This document shows positions 11,791 through 23,496 of a DNA stretch of 64,000 bases, piece after piece. Within the stretch, counting starts at the first letter, position 1. The number at the start of each line of letters is the position of its first letter. The translations under genes were made by a program, and so were the position numbers. Source of the stretch: Magnaporthiopsis rhizophila (Eukaryota; Ascomycota; Sordariomycetes; Magnaporthales; Magnaporthaceae); NCBI GenBank assembly GCA_003049465.1, contig PYSS01000073.1, positions 62,001 to 126,000 of the forward strand, in the 5' to 3' direction. Under the pieces are notes generated by a model. It made no database searches. It saw nothing but the letters and a program-made list of their open reading frames with translations, and was not told the DNA's origin.

Positions 11791-11939
11791 CTGCTATCCG
11801 GTGGGAGAATTGTCGCGTCTCGAGATTCGGCATCAGGCGGGTCAGCACGGGGGGACGCGGCTGGCCATGCGATGGTCCGGGGGGGAGGGGGGTCCTCATT
11901 GCCTCGGCTGCCGCTGTGCTTGAGATTGCTTGATGAAAT

Positions 11940-12149
11940 GAGGCCTGGTGATGCGCTCCCTTTAATGCGCAACGTCTCGGACAGACGCACCGCGGCAAAG
12001 CGCGAGTTTAGCGTAATGTCCCTGTAGAGGATGCGCGACGCGATGCCGTACATGCCACGGGAGGTTAAACAAAGGCCGCGTAGGTCCCCCATGCGCTCTG
12101 CGGCCAGGCCGGATGGCGGCGTCGACTTGCTGCAGCGGACAGTGGACAA
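11940..12149 (-). pseudogene. F-box-like protein fragment
   Basis: The minus frame encodes DLRGLCLTSRGMYGIASRIL followed by YRDITL and RLSETLR. This pattern (Leu-x-Leu-Cys-Leu-x-Ser-Arg, then ILYRDI and a leucine-rich continuation) is characteristic of fungal F-box/LRR proteins just after the F-box. The reading frame decays to Pro/Ser-rich sequence downstream of about 11940, and no full gene can be assembled. It may be the 5-prime part of the same decayed locus as 11179-11790, or a separate fragment. Confidence 0.4.
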
Positions 12150-13139
12150 GCGCGTGCCGCAAAAAGGCGGAAACGAGCTGCCTTGTCGGCAGCCACGACC
12201 TGGCCGCCCTGGATTTCTTTCTGGCCTTTATGGAAGCCGCTTCTGGTGGACGGCTGCCATGAAGCTCTGCCCAACCACGGCAGGATGAAACGGCCTTTTG
12301 GACGCGTTCCGCCGTTTCCTGCCGGGAGGACGGAGGCAGCAGCCGAAAAAAAAGACTAAAAGCAAGCGTCCAGGGGCTGCGGGCGTTCCCGTTATGTTGC
12401 AGGGTCTGCTGTGGCCCTCGATGGCTGTGCCGGGGATCACCCGGACGACGACGACGACTCGCACCGTCTCGGGTATCGCGTTGGGGAGGTGGGGTCTCTG
12501 AAGCTGCTCGCCACGGCGAGCTGCGCGGCTGGTGGGCTGGGCTGCCGGCGGCTGGACAGGAGCCTGGGGCTCCAGTGGCGTGGGCCGAGTCGCGGTCAGA
12601 ACGAGGAGGCGGACGACGACGTCAGAGGGGCACTGATGGGCCAGTCGGGGTGGTTGTGCTGTTAGCGATGGCAGATGTCAGCACGGGCGCAGAGCCAACT
12701 GGTGTTCTGTCCAGAGCAGTCAAGGGCTAGTGAGCTTACCAAGGGCACTCCTCCTCCTTGCCAACGTTTGCTTTGGAAAAGCTTGGACCGGGCAGCTTGA
12801 AGCCGGGGAAGGAAAGCAACTGGATCGGGTGACAGAAGTACTGGACGGGTCTCTGGTGCTCAGACTGGCAGATGGAAGATGGTGGTTTTCTATATAGTGT
12901 GTCTATAGCGCGTCGACTTGCGCGAGGTGAAGAGGGAAGTTGTGATGGTTCAGGTGTGGGCTGTCGGTCGCATGTTAATTTGGCTACAAGCCGTTTGCTT
13001 CTTAGGTGCCGAAAAAATGGAGACGAGCAAACGCAGGAGAGTGGGCTGCCCAAGTCTCTCGTCTCAGGACACGGATACCTGCAGAGGGACCCTCTGCTTG
13101 CCGCGCGACGCCAGCAGAGCAATGCACCCACTGCCCGCA
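12150..13139. other. Intergenic, no supported gene
   Basis: Several overlapping frames exist, but none shows domain-like sequence or coherent splicing. The stretch 12540-12640 is GC-rich and open in several frames. Confidence 0.4.
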
Positions 13140-14050
13140 TTTGCTCTACGTGCGAGTGCTTGCCCCTTCAAGCCTGTCTCTTCTGTCTACAGTGCGTGTG
13201 TTTCCTCTCTCTTGTATTTAGTGCCAGTGTTTCTTCTCGCTCCTGTGACCACTGCCCCATTTTGCTTCGCGCGTGCTTGCTGCTGCCTCGAGCCTTCCTC
13301 TTTTGTCTCCAGTAATCTGTCTCCATTGCTTTACGTGTGCCTGCTTGCTACTCGCCTGCTCCCTCGAGCCTGCCTCTCTCGTTTCTTGTACCAGTGCTTC
13401 TTCTCGTTCACATGACCCCTGCTTCTCTTTCCTTCACCTGTGCTTGCTGCTGCGTCGAGCCTGCCTCTTCTGTCTCCTGCGCCAGTCCTTCTCTTCCTTG
13501 CCGCGTGCCTGCTCTCCTTCGAACCTGCCACTCTCAATTTTGCATGTGGTTCTCTTCGTGCCCATGATCGCTGCTTCAGTTGCTCCACGCGTGTCTGCTC
13601 GCTCTGTGCCTGCCTGCTTGCTCCCTCGTGCTTGCTTCTCCTTCATTAGCCTCTGCTTCCCTCCGCTCAAAGGTGTGTGTGCCTGCTTGTTGCCTGCTCT
13701 CCGTCAAACCTGCCTTTCTCTCTCCTCGTGCTCGTGACACATGGTCTCAGTTTGCTCCACACGTGTCTCCTCTCCTGTCTCCACTAACCTTTGCTTCTCT
13801 TGCTCAGCACCGCGCGTGCCTGCTTGCTACCTCGAACCTGCCTTTTTCGTCGCTGTCCATGTGCTGCTCGTGATCTCTGTCTCAGTTTGCTCCACGTGCG
13901 TCTGCTTGCTGCCTGCTCGCTTTCTCGAGCTTGCCACTCAGTGTCAACTGCCTCCAACCCTCCTGTCCCTCGAGAATGCACTTCTCCCCTCTAGTCTCTT
14001 GTGCATGTACTTCTCCTCGTTCCCCTGCCTCGTTCGCTGCTTGTCAGCCA
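13140..14050 (+). repeat. Degenerate pyrimidine-rich minisatellite
   Basis: A block of roughly 0.9 kb in which related phrases recur about every 80-120 bases on the plus strand: GCCTGCTTGCTGCCTCGAGC or close variants near 13265, 13345, 13440, 13505, 13600, 13680, 13815 and 13905, alternating with CAGTGCTTCTTCTCG-type and GTTTGCTCCACGCGTG-type blocks. The plus strand is strongly pyrimidine-biased, so stop codons are rare and long spurious frames appear in all plus frames. No gene is supported inside it. Confidence 0.7.
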
Positions 14051-14199
14051 CCTCGTCATGCAGCGAGCTCCTTCCCACCTAGCATCGCCAGGCCCACAGA
14101 GTAGCAGGCAATCTCCGCTCGCCTAGTAGGAGCTCTCTCACTAGGCAGCGAGCATCGACTTCACCCCTCTTGTCAGGAAGGAGCTCGCATCGTGGAGGC

Positions 14200-14228
14200 A
14201 CGAGGGGCACGAGGGGCACGAGGGGCAC
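14200..14228 (+). repeat. Short tandem repeat, about 9-bp unit
   Basis: Three to four copies of CGAGGGGCA in tandem, just upstream of the large microsatellite block. Confidence 0.8.
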
Positions 14229-14305
14229 CTGCCTCAGTCTCTGGTAGTAGCGCGTGCCGTCCTCTGTGGTGGCGCTTCGTGCCCGACTATTTAATCTCTC
14301 CCGTC

Positions 14306-14901
14306 TTTCTTTCTTTCTTTCTCTCCCTCTCTTTCTTTCTTTCTTTTCCTGCCCTGCCCTGCCTCGCCTTGCCTCGCCTCGCCTGCCTGCTTGCCCTAGC
14401 TCGCCTCGCCTCGCCTCGCCTGCCTGCCTGCCTATCTGCCTGTCTGCCTGTCTATCTATCTATCTCCCTATCTGCCTATCTGCCTATCTGCCTATCTGCC
14501 TATCTGTCTGTCTATCTATCTGTCTATCTATCTATCTATCTATCTGTCTATCTATCTATCTACCTATCTGTCTATCTGTTTGTTTATTTATTTATTTACC
14601 TAGATATATAAATAGACAGACAGGTAGATAGATAAATAGATAGATAAACAGATAAATAGACAGATAAATGGATAAATAAATAAATAAATAGATAAATAAA
14701 CAGATGAATGGATAAATAAATAAATATATACATAGACAGATAAATAGATAAATAAATAGATAGACAGATAAACGGATAAATACCTGTCTGTCTATTTATC
14801 TATCTATTTATCTATGTATTTATCTATATCTATCTATGTATTTATCTATCTATCTGTCTGTTTATCTATCTATTTATCTGTCTGTCTGTCTGTCTGTCTG
14901 T

Positions 14902-14932
<31 letters not shown>

Positions 14933-14935
14933 TCG
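14306..14935. repeat. Compound microsatellite with strand switches
   Basis: Successive blocks on the plus strand are CTTT repeats (14306-14345), TGCC/TCGCC repeats (14346-14425), CTGCCTAT and TATC/TGTC repeats (to about 14600), then the complementary GATA/AATA/GACA repeats (about 14605-14780), then TATC/TGTC again (14785-14900), ending in GGCT repeats (14902-14930). The middle block is complementary to both neighbours, so long foldback structures are possible. Confidence 0.85.
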
Positions 14936-14939
14936 GCGG

Positions 14940-16444
14940 GCGTGGCGTGGTGAGGCGAGGCGAGACAGCCAGCAGCAGGAGGCAGGGGGCTTAAGTGCTA
15001 GCAGATCTCCAAGCTCCAGCCTCGCGGCATTGAGGCCATGCCATGGAGGGAGAACATCACCGCCACGCACACGTGCAGCATGTACAACAGACAAAGACAG
15101 GACACTAACAGGTTAAATTCGCCGGTGCCTGTAGTTTACTCTGTGGCCAGACGGGACGCCGCCCGAAAATTCATTCCCTCGCGAACACTGCCCTTCCAGT
15201 TTCCATGACCAAACCCAAGACTGGCTGTGTGTTCCACTCAAACCGATGCCAGTGGCGTCATCTGCTATGTCGACGGGCCAGAACTCAAGGCCTAGAGTGG
15301 GAGCACCCCGGTGCTTAGCATGCGTGTCCCTGTCCGGAACATCGCGACTGTCCTGGATCGTACCGTGTCTCATACTCGACTGGGTCAGGGCCGCCACCGG
15401 GTCCTGTTTGGAGGACTGCTTTGGTGATGCCTTTGCTTTGTGTTACCAGGAGAGAGGAACGGAAAGGAAAGGGGGCCGTTTTGTGCGCGACTTCCTGGCC
15501 TGGCACAGTAGGGCAGGTGGGATGTTTCCATGTTGAGAGAGAGAGAGAGAGAGAGCACACATTCAATGCAGCCTGGTGATGCCGCGTGCCACAGTGAAGC
15601 ATCAAATCCAGCTGCTCTCACGAGGCAGCGGGGAGAGACGCTCGTTCCTCCACGGATCGAATGTCCAATGCCCCACCAATCCAAACCAAGACGGTTTTCT
15701 GTCTCACACCCAATTTGCTAGTCGCTCGCTTTGGTCGATGCGGCCAGAAGAGCCGCACGATCTGCTAGGCGTGGCGGGGACCACCTAGTAGCTCCTTTTG
15801 CATCATCTAGACCGAGAAATTCAGGATGTCCAAGTCGCAGTGAGTGGGGCAGCATTGGCTGACGTCCAGATTCTTAGATGTACACTGCCGCTGTCGGGAA
15901 GCTGAGTCCATATCCGAGATATGATGGGGCATCTTTCTCGGCCGATGAGCATTGCTGTTTGTGTGAATGCTGTGTGTGAATGTGTAGATTCATGTGGTTT
16001 TGTCGGCAGTCAATGGCCTCTTGAAGAGATGTACGATATCGAATTTTGAAGATGGGGCAAAGATCGGACTCTTTTTGCTACCTTCCGTTCATCACGGTCC
16101 AGAGACCGCGGCTGCGCACGAACGGGAAAAGGGCGATGGCACCCAGCAGCACCCCATAGCATGTCAATAATGACAGATAACCTGGGGGATGAGCAGTTTC
16201 AAAGGGAGCCAGTCCGAGGACTTGGGGCTACTCCCTGTCACCAGGGGAATTATTAGATCGTTGTTCAACGAAACTGGTCCCCGGGCCCTCGTCCGGAATT
16301 GCAAGCCGCAGGACATGTCGAGATACAGGGTCAAAGGACGAAGGGAAGGAAGCACGGAGACCGAGGCGGGCAGTCCTTTACCCTCCTCAGTTTCCATTGC
16401 GGTATCGAGGCTGCGGCAGAAGGCTAGCTGTTGGCATTCGAACG

Positions 16445-16481
<37 letters not shown>

Positions 16482-16951
16482 GCACCGCCGGGCGAATGAG
16501 CTCACTCCAAAATATAGCCATCTTTCTGACCCCGGAGGGATGTCGCGCGCTGTTCATTGTTTCTTTGTTCCTCCGATCTCCGACCTGCGTACCTCGCCAC
16601 GCCATGTTCTGCGCGCTGTCTCCACAAGGGGCGAAAGCTGTGGTGCCATGGGCCGTTTAGACGAGGACGAAACGATTCCGCCACCAAAAAGAAACCTCAA
16701 GAGGGAGATGACGATCAAAAACGGAAGCGAGGAATGCTGGAGGCTTCCAAGTCCAAAAAGATTAGGGATCAACGCCAGAGGACCAGGCTTCTCACCGATG
16801 GGGTATCGGAGGCTGGGCAGAACCGCATCACTCCGTCTTCCATTGGATATTCAAAATATTACGGGAATCATTACATCGTTACACGTACGCTCGTCAGCGG
16901 GCACACTCACGTCCGTCTCACGACCAGCTACCAAATCCACACCCCCAACCT
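14940..16951. other. Intergenic, no supported gene
   Basis: Contains a GA microsatellite at 15536-15556 and a 31-base T run at 16447-16477. Frames crossing these repeats are artefacts. The stretch 16500-16950 lies downstream of the peroxidase gene and shows no coding signal. Confidence 0.5.
16447..16477. repeat. Poly(T) tract, 31 bases
   Basis: Uninterrupted T run in intergenic sequence, one of at least eight homopolymer tracts of 20 bases or more in the window. Confidence 0.85.
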
Positions 16952-18293
<1,342 letters not shown>

Positions 18294-18466
18294 GGCGACA
18301 GACTGGCGTTTACGCAAGGGTATGACGCAACAAGGGACGAGCGGAACAGCGAGTGTGGATGGGTGGGATCAAGGCGGGAGAGCGAACGGATGCCGGGAGA
18401 TGGGATGGATGGTGTGGTCGGGCCCTGTCCGAAGGTGCGCATCTTGGGTTGCAACCGTGGCCGACA

Positions 18467-18472
18467 TTTATA
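18467..18472 (-). promoter_or_regulatory. TATA box of the peroxidase gene
   Basis: The minus strand reads GAGTATAAATG, about 175 nt upstream of the ATG at 18293. Confidence 0.5.
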
Positions 18473-18479
18473 CTCGCAG

Positions 18480-19459
18480 GGAAGAGGTCAACGCCTGGAG
18501 GGTCCGTGGGAACACGGCGTATACGTGGTCGACAACAACAATGCTAGCTCATCTGTGCTGAAAGCGGTCATCCTGTGCCAACTTCCCTGCTCCTGCTGAT
18601 GTGCCATGCTGGCGACGGGCCAGGCTCGGGCTCAGGCACACAGCCCACGGCCTGCGATTGGCGACACAGCCCGAAAGATGCCTGTCTGGTGTCGCCGGGA
18701 CTCCGGCCTGCCACGGCGACAACGCCAACGGCCCCCACCTGCTGCATGCCTCGGTAGTTCCATGCAAGCTGGGCGCCGCAGTCGCGTCTCGACGAGTCGC
18801 CGGCGGGCAGTTAGCGAACTCGGTGTCGTCGCGGGAGGGCTAGGACGGACCTGGGCTAGCGTGGGCGGTCGTTGGCGGCGGGCCTGGGTTCCTGGATGAC
18901 AATTGTCGCCGTCCCGATAGGCCAGGGCTCCCAGGGCTCCCTTGCAGCCTTTTCGCGCTAGCGGACATGCGTTGGTCGTCGGGCGCCAGTCAGCCTAGCT
19001 GATGCTGGTTTTGTGGCTCGGTGATCTGCCGTGGGATGCCAATTCGAGCCTCGCCTCACCTCACCGCTCATGCCCAGCTGGATACGGCCCCCATCGAAGC
19101 TGGCGAGCGCAGCCCGAGATCCCGCTCGAGAAGGACGGTCACTCGGTCCCGAAAGTGAAGATGGTCAGGCCAGCAGCTGGACTCTGTAATTTCCCCGGCA
19201 CGGGCCAGCATCGATCTGCATGGGCCCGCCTTGTGTGACGCTACTAAAGAAAGAAAATACATGCCTCCTCGTATCCATAGCGCCAGTAGGTTGCCGACGA
19301 TGGCTCCTTGCTCCCCCCCGGGCAGCCTACAGCCTCTGTCCTTTTCTTGGGCCGACGTGCATTCTCCAGAGGTCATGTGCAACGGCCATCGGTCCGAGGT
19401 TGACGTTCTGCGTAACGCTCTCTGTTCTTCTTTGCCCTGTACCACCTACACAGTACTGC
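18480..19459. other. Intergenic, no supported gene
   Basis: This lies between the peroxidase promoter and the 3-prime end of the zinc-finger factor gene. Open frames on both strands lack recognisable motifs. Confidence 0.45.
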
Positions 19460-21909
19460 TCACAACCCCAAGCAGTACCGCCGTAGAAAACCGTGCAGCT
19501 CCTCGAGCGAGTCGTGGGCGACGCCCTGAAAGTACCCTGAGTCCTCAGCGTCCGCGGCGCCCGACACCAGCACGGCCAGCATCTTCTTCGCCAGCCAGCA
19601 GAGCTCTCCGCTGTGGCGGACCAGGCCCCTGCGGCTAAGCTCCTCGGGCGTCAGGCCCCGGGCGGCCCGGTCCCACAGCGCCTGCCAGCGCGAGATGGCG
19701 CGCACGATGACGGGCGCGCCGGCGGGGAGGAGGTTGGCGAAGCGGGCGCTGCGGATGGTGCCGTGGACGGCAAACACCAGCACCTGCAGGTCCGGCAGCG
19801 CCAGGTGGCGGAGCGGGAACTCGAATTCGCCGGAAGAGTCGTCGTGGTCGTCGGCCATGAGGCGCTCGACGGCCACGCGGATGGAGCAGCCCCGGCGCAG
19901 ACACGACGACGGCCCGCCGTGCGCCGCCACGGCCCGCGCGAACTCGGCCGCGCTGGGCGCGTCCCACAGCTCGGCCAGGCAGGGGAGGTCGCCAGTCATC
20001 TCGAGCGTCGTCATGGACTGCGGGCAGTGGAACATGCCGCTCTGCTGGCCGTCGGCGAGGAGCGTCCACGTTGCGATGCTGTGCTTGGCTTTTTAGCAAA
20101 AAAGGCTCCCCAAGCGGATACCTAGATGGTGCACGTGTGTCTTACCGGATCCGCGTCTCGGTGTGCACAAACTCGGCCCACCGACTCTCGTCCGTCTCGG
20201 CCCCGGGCGACGTCCAGAGCTCGTGCCGGGTCCTCGCCAGACCCAAAGTGCGGACGACTGAGACCAGGGCCGGCAAACGCACGGTGCGGTTCCGCCGCCG
20301 CGCCGGCGCCCTGCTCATGGTGTTTTGCAGGCCGTGCATGATGAGGGCCGCCTGTAGCGTCTCGTGTAGCCTCTTTGTCGTCTCCATGCCCCTCTTGGTG
20401 TTACCACCACCACCACCAGCCGCCGCCGCCGCCGCCGCCGAGTCGGCCTCCTTCTCCGCGGCGGTCAGCGCGGCGGCCAGACGACGGAACGCGAGCTCCT
20501 CGGCCAGGTGGAAGAGCCCGCGGCACGAGAGGGCGCCGTCGGTCGGCGGCGAGTACAGCGACCCGCACAGCACGACGGCCAGCAGCAGCTCGGGCGCGGC
20601 CGCCCCGACGGCGAAGGAGGCCCGGTGCAGCAGCGGAAAGTCCTGGTGCGTGTTGCGGAAGTAGCTCGACACGAAGGCGCGCACGTTGGGCCACGCCAGC
20701 GCCTGCGTCGCCGCCAGCCGCTCGCGGCTGAAGGGCACCCCGCCGTCGTCGTAGACCTGCCCGGACCGCGCGAGCCAGTCGTGCGTCTCCTGCAGCGCGT
20801 CCACCACCGCCGCCATCGCCGCCGCCGACGTCGGGTCGTCTGGCTTCACGACGTAAAAGTCGTCCAGGTCCATGGACTGCGGGCCCAAGCTCCAGGGGAA
20901 GAAGCCCGAGTTGGCAAACAGGCCTCCTCCGTTGGCCGCCAGGTCGCCCAGGATCCCGGGCTGGCCCGACGACGGCGGGAGGAACAGATCCAGCGCGTCG
21001 GCATCGGTCATGCTGGCGCCGCCGCCGCAAATCATCTCGCTCGTTGTCGCCATGGGCATCATCAGAACCTCCTCGTCCTCCCGGCTGCACCGCGGCTCGT
21101 TGATGAGCGCCCGCACCATGGATTCGGCCTTGGGGTTGGTCAGGCTGAGCAGGAAGGATGCCGCCGCCATCTTCTCCTCTCCATCCTTTTCGCTGTCCGG
21201 CGCCGCCGAGGCCGCCGTTGGTACTGCCGTGGCCGGTGCCGTTGCCGTCACCATGCCCTGCATCTCCTCGTCGTCCTCTGGGCTCGGCGCGCTGCTTCCG
21301 CCTGCCGTGTCAGGGGATGGCAGTTGGTGCGGCGGGGTTGTGCTTGCCATCCTTGTACTAGCGGCCATGCTGTTGCTGTTGCTGCTGCTGCTGCCGGCCA
21401 GATCGGCCCTTGGTGACGACAGCAGCCTCGAGTAGCTGCACTCGACACCTCTGGTCTGGCAGCGAGAACAAGGGTGGTCATTGTCGCACGCCAGCCGGCT
21501 CCTGAAGCAGCCGTCGCACGCCCGGGGCTTCTGGCCACGCTTGGCGAGTGGCGGGTCGGCCTGCGTGCCTTTGCTGGGGCACTGGAGAGAGTGTTTCCGG
21601 CAGACGTCCCTAGAGTGGTCCGTCAGCCGAGCTTGTATCATAACGCCGGTGAAATACATGTTGTGGCGTGAGTTACCTGCGAGCAAACACTTTATGGCAG
21701 AACGGACAGTGAAATCCAGTGTCTCCCCCATCTGTTTGCGGCCCTTGTTAGTTCTCACCACGTCCTGGCGTCATGTGTCCGTGTCAAAGCCGACCAAGTA
21801 GCTAACACGTACGCGTCATCTCGTGGCGTCGTAAATGGCTGCTCCGCTGGTATGTCTTGCCGCAGGTCGGGCATTCGTGGCCCGACTCTGAGGGCCCGGC
21901 CAGCAGCAT
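19460..21909 (-). CDS. Transcription factor with two C2H2-type fingers plus Zn2Cys6 cluster
   Basis: Four exons on the minus strand: 21909-21813, 21731-21677, 21609-20146 and 20078-19460; introns of 81, 67 and 67 nt; 744 residues. Finger 1 (residues 13-33) is CPTCGKTYQRSSHLRRH, and its last His is formed across the first splice junction. Finger 2 (41-61) is CPFCHKVFARRDVCRKH and ends in Cys instead of His (C2HC form); it spans the second junction. A Zn2Cys6 binuclear cluster follows at residues 82-106 (CDGCFRSRLAC, then CSRCQTRGVEC). The rest has acidic/Ser-rich linkers and a C-terminal fungal transcription factor-like helical region with conserved-looking FPLLHRASF and LYSPP segments. Families combining these two zinc-finger types are known in ascomycetes. 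The target genes are unknown. The GST gene lies upstream on the same strand. Confidence 0.87.
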
Positions 21910-22661
21910 GTCGAGGTTTGCTCAAGTAGGTCTGCGAGTATCCTGGCAAGGAAGGTGGCTTTGTTCGCAGTAGACGGTCTCTCACTGTCTCTTGTAATGG
22001 GCCGCCGGCGGCGCCATTCCTCGCCCGCTTTGGCTGCGAAAAGAGAGAGGTGTGTCGCGCGGTCACATGCAGGTCGCCTTGGTGATGCCCCTAAGAGATC
22101 CGGCGTCGTAAGCGGTCGTCGCACTTGGCATCCTTTCTGACAAAAGTCCAACAAGAAACGGTGGAGATGCAGCGGAAGGTCATCTCCTAGGGAACATTCT
22201 TGCAAGTATATGCTCCCCGAAGCCTTGGGCTTCTTATCAGACCAGCGCCTTCGCTGACTGATGTCACACCCGGCGCTATGGGCTTGCCGCGTCGTCTCAT
22301 CACATCACAAATAAGTCCATTCCCATGTTGGCCAACCTCAAGTTGCCGGCGGTTTTTCTTGCCTGGAAAACGGTTCGTCTCACCGGCGGTACCAGTGTGA
22401 CATGTCTGGCAGGGGCCTTCTCCTCATCCGATCTTTGGTGGGCGTCCCTCGACCAGGGTCATGGCGCTGCCCGGCTCCAGCATTCGCATCCAGGCCAAAG
22501 CGCGAACTTTGTTGTTGATCTCTTGCCCCGTGGGAATCTCCACAGGGAGTCACATGTGCCGAAAATCCAATCGCGTTAGTTCTACGGGAAGGCTTGACGC
22601 TAGTATACAACTAGGGAGAAGTTCCCATAATCCCAAAGTAGCCGCTGCCCAAGTATCCTCA
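21910..22661. other. Intergenic between zinc-finger factor and GST genes
   Basis: Contains the promoter of the transcription factor gene and the 3-prime flank of the GST gene. No gene seen. Confidence 0.5.
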
Positions 22662-23366
22662 CTAGGATCTCTTCAGAGCCAGATCGAGAGCCTTGGAAAC
22701 CGCTGGGCGGGCCAGCATGTTGGCCAGCCACTTCTTCACGTTGGGGAACTCGTTCGGGTCATGGCGGACCTTGACCTCGGGGTCCAGCGGGATCGTCGTG
22801 AACATGTATTGCCAAGGGGCGAAGGACAGGTCGGCGTAGGTGTAGCGGTCGCCAACCAGCCAAGGCCCGTCGCCCTCGGTACCGGCGTCGGCGACGTTGC
22901 CCTTCTGCTTGGACAGGTGGGCCTCGAGCACGCCCGTGACGCGGTTGACCTCCTTGACGAAGCGCTCGACGGCGCTGGGCAGCTTCTCGTGGTGGTACTT
23001 GGTGAAGAAGATGGCCTGGCCGTAGTAGGGGCCCTGACCCGAAACCTGGAAGAAGAGCCACTGGCGGGCCAGGGCGGCCTCGTTGGAGCCGGCGGGGAAG
23101 CTGATCTTGTGGTCCTTGTCGTAGCGCTCAACCAGGTATTCGAGGATGGCACCCGACTCCCAGATCGTCAGGTCGGTGTTGGGGTCCTGGAGCGCCGGCA
23201 TGCGGCCGTTGGGGTTGATAGCCAGGAACTCGGGCGTCTTGACCTGGTCGAAGCGGGTCGCCTCGGCCTCGTACGGGATGCCGAGCTCCTCTAAAGCCAT
23301 AATGACCTTGGGCGGGTTCGGCCCGGCGACGCCGTAGGGCTTGAGGGGCTTCAACTTGGAGGCCAT
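22662..23366 (-). CDS. Glutathione S-transferase, Ure2-like
   Basis: Intronless, 234 residues, normal for the family. Residues 1-90 are the thioredoxin-like glutathione-binding domain: GPNPPKVIMALEELGIPYE, the cis-proline region NGRMPALQD, and the glutathione-contacting WESGAILEYL. Residues 100-225 are the helical C-terminal domain (GQGPYYGQA, then GDRYTYADLSFAPW). Predicted cytosolic. It should conjugate glutathione to electrophiles or reduce peroxides; whether it has a Ure2-like regulatory role cannot be seen. A TATA box lies about 127 nt upstream. The gene may respond to oxidative or xenobiotic stress by analogy with the family; nothing in the promoter proves it. Confidence 0.93.
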   Translation of the reverse strand: MASKLKPLKPYGVAGPNPPKVIMALEELGIPYEAEATRFDQVKTPEFLAINPNGRMPALQDPNTDLTIWESGAILEYLVERYDKDHKISFPAGSNEAALARQWLFFQVSGQGPYYGQAIFFTKYHHEKLPSAVERFVKEVNRVTGVLEAHLSKQKGNVADAGTEGDGPWLVGDRYTYADLSFAPWQYMFTTIPLDPEVKVRHDPNEFPNVKKWLANMLARPAVSKALDLALKRS

Positions 23367-23490
23367 GGTGGTGATGTGGGTGGGTTGGCAGTGGTGTGCT
23401 GAGAGGCAGGCCAGACAAGCGGGCGTGATTATTGTTCGAAGGAGCGAGGAAAAAGAGGGCGGGAGACACTGGAGGAGCTGTCCTGGTCAT

Positions 23491-23496
23491 TTTATA
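23491..23496 (-). promoter_or_regulatory. TATA box of the GST gene
   Basis: The minus strand reads GGTTATAAAATG, about 127 nt upstream of the ATG at 23366. Confidence 0.5.

Noticed and set aside
13200..14080. Long plus-strand open frames rich in Leu, Cys and Ser
   Set aside because: They follow the pyrimidine-rich minisatellite in all three plus frames at once, so absence of stops reflects composition, not coding.
14192..14631. Frames giving Leu/Ser/Tyr repeats resembling membrane proteins
   Set aside because: These are translations of CTTT and TATC microsatellites.
20401..21416. Long frames antisense to or in another frame of the zinc-finger factor
   Set aside because: They are Arg/Ala/Gly-rich shadows of a GC-rich gene and have no domains.
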